A stretch of 64,000 nt of DNA from Ophiocordyceps camponoti-saundersi (nom. inval.) (taxonomy: Eukaryota > Ascomycota > Sordariomycetes > Hypocreales > Ophiocordycipitaceae), in contig PDHQ01000141.1 in the NCBI GenBank assembly GCA_003339415.1, positions 1 through 64,000 of the forward strand, in the 5' to 3' direction. The notes under the pieces were generated by a model, which did not search any database, was not told the DNA's origin, and saw nothing but the letters and a program-made list of their open reading frames with translations. This document shows positions 58,428-64,000 of the stretch, in pieces; the stretch's first letter is position 1, and each line of letters starts with the position of its first letter. The position numbers and the translations under genes were made by a program.

Positions 58428-60760
58428 TCACGGCACGGACAGGTAACCTGCCGCCAAGACCGGTCCAAAGGCCACTTCGCCGTCCGCCACCGTCATGCCC
58501 TCGTGCGCAGTCGCCAGGTCCGCCAGGTGTTGCAGTCCTTGGCTGGCCGTCGCCTCCGCAGACGACGGCGGCCTCAGCTGCTCGGCCAGCCGCACCTGCA
58601 CCCTGTCCCAGTGTCCGTCCGGCGCTGCCTCCACCATATCTCGGATCCGCTGCGTCGCCTCCTCGCGCGTCCTGTCCATCTTGGCCAGCTTCGTCAGACA
58701 CACTGCCGCCAAGGAGGCAAAGTGTCGCGTCAACGGGCTCTGTCGCTGTCCGCCCGCCACCAATAGCCTGCTCAGCTCCCGCGCCGGCCACATCATCTCC
58801 AGCGCCGTCATCCCCGGCGTCAGTAGCGTTACTAGTAGCCGGCAGTGCCAGTACGCCAGGTGCACCAGCGGACACGTCGTCACGTCCACGTGCGCCGGCA
58901 GGTCTTCTCTGTAGTCGTCAACGTAGTCTGCCAGGATCGACGCTATCGTTTCGTCTGCCGTTGTCGCCCCGGCCGGCATCCGCGACAGTACTGACGCAAT
59001 TTTCCCGACGACCTTGGATAGTCCTGCTCGCCGATGTGTCAGTCTCGTCCATATCGTCCTCTGTGTCCGTAGCCACTCACTTGTCAGGTAGAAGCAGACC
59101 TCGCCCAGGACCGCTATCAGGCCGGCGGGCGCCACTACGCTGCGGTCGGGAACCAATACCGGCTTCCCCGTGCCCGCCGCGTGCCAACGATCCATGAGAA
59201 CCAGCGACCACCATATCTTGAGCGCCATTGCTTCGTCCGAATCGACGTCCGTAACATCTGCGTTGCTGAGCTTCCAGAGTTTCATGCTGTTGGCCAGCGC
59301 CACCGCCCGCGCTAAAAGCGACGGTAAAGTCGACAGTTCTCGTCGGTCGGCATCCATGCTGAGCAGTAACAGTGTCTGAGTGTGTACCATGTCCGCTGCC
59401 CGGTTGCCCGGCCCATCGCTGTTCTCCCACTCTCGTAGGAGGGCGTCGGCGTGCTTGACGTCGCCTCCTTGCTGTATCGCCGCCGCGAGCGCGATCCGGA
59501 AAGCCTCCCGGAGAGACAACGGGCATTGCGATAGCAAAGACTGCATACGCCATGTGCTGCTGGGTAGAATTGGAAACGCTGATTGCATCGTCATCAAGTA
59601 CCTATAGAGAGAATCTTGTCAGCCACAGGGTTCTGTCCGTGTTGAGAGGAGAACTGACTCCTTGAGGGCTCCCTCATCCACGTCGAGCACTTCTTCGACG
59701 TCGGCCATCGAGGCATCCATCGATGCCACCGGCGGCTTCGAGGGAGTCGTCTCGGGCTTGATTGCCGTTGGCTGGGACGCAAGAGCACTGTTAGCGTACG
59801 CTTCATGAGAGAATCCCTCGGACGAGGTTGGCGGTCGAGGTTCAGAACCCCAAGGTGCTTGGCGGGTCGTCACCGGCGTGTTGACATCGCCCGTCGAGAT
59901 GCTCGAATACGGCCGCTTTCGGCTCATGTCATCGCCATGTTCGTGGCTTCGAGGTCGATCGGAAGCGAAAAGCTTGTCGATATCGTCCTGCGTCAAATTG
60001 CCCTCTGATTCGAGCCGGTTTTCTAGGCTCGAGAGTCTGTCTGCAATCTCCTTGATATAACTGCAGTCGAGTCAGCTCGCCAGCAGTGCTCTCGTTCCGG
60101 AAACAGGAGTCCTTACCCCTTACTAGGTCCTCGCTTTTGAGGCACACGGCTGAACAGGCAGCGGATGGATGACCGCGCGCAGCTGGAGCACGGGTTATCA
60201 CCAGAGTCTGTTTGCGCATCGCACTTAATCTTCTTGCGTCGACATTCATCACAGGCACGGGACACCTTGGATCGTTTCCTCGGCGGGACGCCGTCGTTCA
60301 TCTGATACTGAGGTGGTCCCACCGGCAGGGCCAGGTGGTCCGTCGTCGGCGTATCGTGCACGTACTGGGCGGCTGGATGATGCTCGGCCTCGGGATGGGG
60401 CATGATGCTGCGCATTCCGTGCTCATCGACGTTCATGTTAGGATCCGTGGCCGGTATCATGGGGTTGCCGGCTAGCCCGTCGCCAAGCTGAGCGGCAAGC
60501 TGAAGCTCTTCTAGGTTGGCCGGCCGCGAGACGTGCTGAGGCGGCGACGCCGAGTCGGGCGGTGGCATCTGACCTTGTTCAGGACCCTGTCCGTGGACAG
60601 CCTCATGCTGACCGTGCGGTTCGGACTGATCCGCGTGCTCTGGCGGCCCGTCACGGGCGTTGGCGTGATAGAAAGGCCCTGCATCCATGGCCTCGGCGCT
60701 CGGTGACGGGTATGTGAGGCCTGAAGCCTCCTCGGGCTCGGCCTGCCTGCTCGGGCTCAT
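58428..60760 (-). CDS. Zn2Cys6 transcription factor, Rgt1-like
   Basis: Fungal-specific nuclear regulator. Exons 60760-60117, 60060-59659, 59601-59081 and 59023-58428 (introns 56, 57 and 57 nt) give 720 aa. The zinc cluster near residues 169-200 is CDECRRKKIKC..CSSCARSSIRC, preceded by RKRSKVSRA and followed by PQKRGPSKGYIKEIADRL, a DNA-binding core like that of yeast Rgt1 (glucose-repressible transporter control). A coiled-coil linker (SSLENRLESEG) follows, then a fungal transcription-factor middle domain starting at KEYLMTMQSAFPILPSSTWR. The third intron (GTGAGT..ACTGAC..GCAG, 59080-59024) is 57 nt, has no stop and keeps frame, so an unspliced reading also looks open; removing it gives the smoother FYLTRLSKVVGKIASVL. 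The Rgt1 link is by DNA-binding core only; the regulated genes are unknown. It is divergent from a methyltransferase gene. Confidence 0.88.
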
Positions 60761-61559
60761 CGCGTCGAGAGCGGCTGGGCGGTGCTGGCGTCGAGGGGCC
60801 AGTACTTTTGCTTCTTGTCGCCAGCTGCTTGGGTAAGAACTAAGGGGGCATCGGCTGCTTCCACCTCTCTTTCGGGCGAAAACGCGGCGAGAGTCCTGTA
60901 TGAGCTGAGGCCATGATTAGCTGGACGACGATGCCAATCAACGAACGGCCGGCTCCTCCGTGAGGGTATCAAGGGCTGGTGGCGGATGGGAAGCTCTACT
61001 CACAGCTCTAGGAACGGCGAATGATAAATGCGATGGGCCTGTCGCCCGTCCAACGGAAAGGGAAGAACTCGGTGCCGTCCTTGGGTGTTTTTGACCCTTG
61101 GATTTCGGCCACGGACAAGGAAAAATTTTTCGGACGAGGCGGCGGCGAAAGCTCGGCCAAAGTGAGGGGTTTGCTATAGGATGCTGAGTCATCGCGGCAT
61201 GTGAGTTGGTCCGCGCTCCGACCACCTGCGACGACCAACCCCTCGGACCCCTCCCTGCGCCTGGCCCGCTTTCTGCTTCTTCGTCGCCGTTGGCGCTTTG
61301 GCCAAGGTTGGACCGCACGGACAGAGTATCTCATTCAGAAGAGTCAGGGAGGGTATGTACACAGAGCGAATGTTTGTACTTACGTTTGTTGAATCTTCAA
61401 AGGCATTCCCTGCGACCATGACTCGCCTGACAGCTGAGACGTAGCGTGCAGACACCTTATTTCGATCTTTACACGCAACACAGCGTCTCCCGTCATGGCC
61501 TCACATTGTCAAGACTAGTTGTGTGCTCACTCACGGACTCTGTGCCACCGGACGACGGC
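60761..61559. promoter_or_regulatory. Divergent promoter, Zn2Cys6 factor and methyltransferase
   Basis: The 799 bp between the ATGs carry both promoters and leaders. A minus-strand frame (61334-61008) is open over 108 codons but lacks family features and ends just before a GTGAGT that could be the donor of a 5' leader intron of the Zn2Cys6 gene. It may be leader sequence. Confidence 0.4.
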
Positions 61560-62428
61560 ATGGATGCAATCGAATTGCAGAAATGGGCCTACGTCCAAGA
61601 CGTACCGGACGACATAGCCTCTGTCAGGGACCTGCTCCGAACCTACAGCAGCATCCCCGAGCAAGACATTGACGGTCGCCTCCGGCAAGCGGTGAGCATC
61701 GGCCACCTTGGCTTCTCCCGCGCCCAGCTGACCCGGCTCAGCGCGAAAACGCCTGGTGCGTCGCGCGCTGTCCCTCAGTCGGCCGCTGGAGGTTTCTCCG
61801 CCTGTACGACAGCGAGGACCCCTGTTACCGGCAGGTAGTGTTTAGGCTGAGCGTCCCCGGGTCTAGGGACGTCTTCCTGGATCTAGGTTGCTGCGTCGGT
61901 CAGATAATACGTCAGCTCCGCGCTGTCGGAGTCCAGGGACATAAGCTGATCGGAACCGATGTGAAGTCCGAGTTCATCGAAATCGGCTACGAGCTGTTTG
62001 GCGATCGCCACCGTCTGGGCGCATCTTTTGTCGTCGGTGACATGGTCGACCCCGACGATGGCCGTCTCGATCAGCTACGCGGCGCGGTGACCATCATCTA
62101 TGCCGGTAGCTTCTTCCATCTCTTCACCTGGGTCCAGCAGCTGTACATTGGTAAGCGCTTGGTGAGCTTCCTGAAGCCAGGTTCCAAGAACGGCCTTGTT
62201 TATGGCAGACACGTCGGCACCACGCGGCCAGGCGAGCTGTCGGTGGGCAACAAGTCGGTTTACCTTCACGACCGAGACAGCTTTCAGCGGCTCTGGGACG
62301 AGATCGGCGGCTTGACCAAGACCCGATGGAAGGTCGAGATGGAGGTGACCCAGGAAGCCGTCTGCCTCTTGCAGCGGCGGCAGAAGCATCTGCGGCCGGT
62401 GAGCTTTACAGTGTATCAAATATCGTGA
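61560..62428 (+). CDS. SAM-dependent methyltransferase, AusD-like
   Basis: Predicted small-molecule methyltransferase using S-adenosylmethionine. Exons 61560-61691 and 61742-62428 with a 50-nt intron (GTGAGC, branch GCTGAC, CTCAG) give 272 aa. Without splicing the frame ends at 61838; with it the sequence passes smoothly through RENAWCVARCPSVGRWRFLR into motif I, FLDLGCCVGQ (about residue 87), followed by GHKLIGTDVKSEFIEIGYEL, FVVGDMVDPDD and FFHLFTW. The N-terminal DDIASVRDLLRTYSSIP segment and WDEIGGLTKTRWKVE near the end are like fungal AusD-type enzymes known from meroterpenoid and polyketide pathways. There is no synthase, P450 or transporter beside it, so no cluster is claimed. The ATG at 61560 is preferred; the frame is open further upstream. 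Confidence 0.85.
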
Positions 62429-62958
62429 ACAAGTGAGTGATGAATCCCGGAGTACGGTATATAGAGCAGAACGGCGCTGGCCGAATTGTGTAATTGCAGC
62501 AAGTTTAGTGTCTTAGAACAAAGTGTCTGCGTACTATCAGCGATAGATTCGTGCCAAACCTGACTGGTAGGTAAGTGCGACTTGAAAACCAACTGACACT
62601 CCGTATATGGATGGTAATTAGCATCGAAGCCTCAGTGCTTCCGTCCGTCACAACTCACAAGCGCCTTGCGTTTGTCGAGTCCTGCGTTGGCCTCCAACCT
62701 GTTAGCGGCCGGAAGGGCAGGTGGCAGAACTAACAGCTACAGGGTAGGCAGTTGTCCATGATTAGGTATGTCCATCTCAGCCTGTCTAGCCCCACAATGA
62801 CTCTTTGACCTCGACTCATCATCCCTCGGGCCTTCCTGGGCAAAGCCTCGGAAGCATAGGGAGGACGGAACTGCATCTCGCTGTTGTCAACCGTTCGCGA
62901 TCTTAAAGGCGCTTCTTCTTCGAGCTATGTGTCTCGAGAGAATGCATAGTCAGCCACC
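62429..62958. other. Intergenic region
   Basis: 3' flank of the methyltransferase and promoter of PAN2. No gene or repeat is seen. Confidence 0.4.
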
Positions 62959-64000
62959 ATGGACGGAGACTGGGACGAGGTGCGTTGCCGGCCAGACGAC
63001 GATACCCGACTTTTGCTGACAGATAGCCCGTTTCGCAGGTCTCTCGCATCCCCTTCCCGCCTCCGGGCGTACACGCGATGCCTACGCCGGTGACTACGAT
63101 GACGTTCGACACGTCGCAAGAGTTGCTGTGGACTGGGAATGATTATGTTTGTGGCTTTCATAGTCTTTCCCAATCTCTCTCCACTAGATCTAACAGGCTC
63201 CATGCTAGGGCCGCGTCACGTCCTTCCTCAGAACCGACCTCCAAAGATATACTTCCTTCAAGGCTCACCTCACTCCAGACGGACCCGTGCGGCAGATACT
63301 GGTCAACGACAAGGGGGTAATAGCATTAGGCTCCAAAGATATTCATATGGCCTTGAGAAGAGGCCCGCCGATTTGGCATATCAGGTCCGTCTTTTACCAT
63401 GCTATCTGGAGCCCTAGACTGATCGAGAGCTTATGAAGGCACGATGGCATGAGTGAACTCCGATGTATGAGTTTCACAGCCAAAGGAACTACCGAAGTTC
63501 TCCTTGCTGGGTTTCAGGACAAAATGCTCGTCGTTGACCTCAATAAGGGCGAGGTCATCGAGCAACGGCCCACAGAGCACCATTATTCCTCTATGAAGCG
63601 AGGACGTTACATTTGCGCCGCCGCCCAGAATGGCTGCGTACATCTTCTCGATCCCGTCAACTTCACTGTCCTCAAGATATGGAACGCCCACTCAGCGCTG
63701 ATCAACGACATGGACGCCCAGCACGATTTCATTGTTACATGCGGTTATTCTCTGCGACAAGGGCAGAATTACATGTTGGATCCTTTCCTCAACGTATTCG
63801 ATATCAGGAACATGTCGTCAATGCCGCCTATTCCTTTTCCCGCGGGAGCCGCTTACGTTCGCATGCACCCTCGAATGCTCACAACAAGCATTGTCGTATC
63901 TCAGACCGGTCAAATGCACGTCGTTGACCTCATGAACCCAAACACCAGCAATGTCAGGCAGGCCAACGTTCTATCTTATCTGAGCATGTTCGAAATCGCG
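62959..64000 (+). CDS. PAN2: PAN2, poly(A) nuclease deadenylation subunit (5' part)
   Basis: Catalytic subunit of the Pan2-Pan3 deadenylase that trims mRNA poly(A) tails; only the N-terminal WD40 part lies in the window. Exons: 62959-62979, 63039-63146, 63209-63384 and 63439 onward, cut at 64000. The start sits in a good context (CCACCATGG) and encodes MDGDWDE, then VSRIPFPPPGVHAMPTPVTT, FDTSQELLWTGND, GRVTSF..LQRYTSFKAH, GVIALGSKDIHMALRRGPP, LRCMSFTAKGT, MDAQHDFIVTCG, VRMHPRMLTTSIVVSQTGQM and NPNTSNVRQAN, all recognisable Pan2 blocks. Introns are 59, 62 and 54 nt. Introns 2 and 3 use weak donors (GTTTGT, GTCCGT) but the flanking protein is conserved, so the boundaries are firm. The central hinge and the C-terminal nuclease domain should follow beyond the window. 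Confidence 0.95.

Noticed and set aside
61008..61455. Overlapping minus-strand frames upstream of the Zn2Cys6 gene
   Set aside because: Frames are short and basic with no recognised motif; the position and a following GTGAGT fit a 5' leader with an intron better than a separate gene.

Overview
The window is nuclear DNA of a filamentous ascomycete, most likely a sordariomycete. The evidence is: genes broken by short introns (28 recovered by hand, mostly 50-76 nt, with GT..CTGAC..AG signals), filamentous-fungal families (TCO89, a group VIII phytochrome kinase, a Zn2Cys6 factor, a copper-fist factor, an AusD-type methyltransferase), a eukaryotic tRNA-Ala with an intron after position 37, and intergenic DNA full of CATA/TATG and CCTA/TAGG microsatellites. 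An affiliation with Hypocreales is only a guess. One run of 10 Ns beside a giant G tract at 15.14-15.23 kb is an assembly or sequencing scar.

Layout. 0.96-2.6 kb: TCO89-like TORC1 subunit (+). 3.6-5.7 kb: UbiB-family mitochondrial kinase-like protein of the ADCK2/Cqd1 type (-), sharing a 0.3-kb promoter with 6.0-7.0 kb CYC3, cytochrome c heme lyase (+). 7.8-8.9 kb and 9.26-9.76 kb: two secreted-protein genes, one faintly resembling a decayed ADP-ribosyltransferase fold and one small, cysteine-containing and repeat-rich. 11.0-14.4 kb: an 11-exon OPT oligopeptide transporter (-). 14.4-18.3 kb: gene-poor. 18.3-19.1 kb: orphan two-exon gene. 19.6-21.1 kb: nucleolar RRM-like protein. 21.33-21.42 kb: tRNA-Ala(CGC) with a 16-nt intron. 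22.1-24.3 kb: large unknown protein (-). 24.8-26.1 kb: BUD22 (-). 28.3-29.4 kb: mitochondrial oxoglutarate/malate-type carrier (+). 30.0-32.5 kb: RAD4/XPC (+). 33.8-39.1 kb: single-exon 1761-aa ABCA-type full transporter (+). 40.8-45.3 kb: fungal phytochrome hybrid kinase (-). 45.3-54.6 kb: a 9-kb gene-poor block of microsatellites. 54.6-56.0 kb: copper-fist transcription factor (+). 58.4-60.8 kb: Rgt1-like Zn2Cys6 factor (-), divergent from 61.6-62.4 kb: an AusD-like methyltransferase (+). 63.0-64.0 kb: 5' part of PAN2 (+), running off the window.

How it fits together. Most genes are conserved housekeeping loci: mitochondrial respiration and metabolite exchange (Cqd1-like, CYC3, carrier), ribosome biogenesis (BUD22, nucleolar RRM protein), DNA repair (RAD4), mRNA deadenylation (PAN2) and signalling (TCO89, phytochrome). 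Accessory content is limited to the two secreted proteins, the orphan gene, the ABCA transporter and the lone methyltransferase. No biosynthetic cluster, transposon, CRISPR-like array or clearly new multi-gene system was found. The least explained items are the degenerate secreted protein at 7.8 kb, the orphan at 18.3 kb, the fungal ABCA transporter, and the 9-kb repeat block between the phytochrome and copper-fist genes.

Many open frames begin at non-ATG codons, so starts were re-chosen at ATGs, and exon boundaries were fixed by splice signals together with reading-frame continuity. All family names come from motif recognition by eye; no database was searched.
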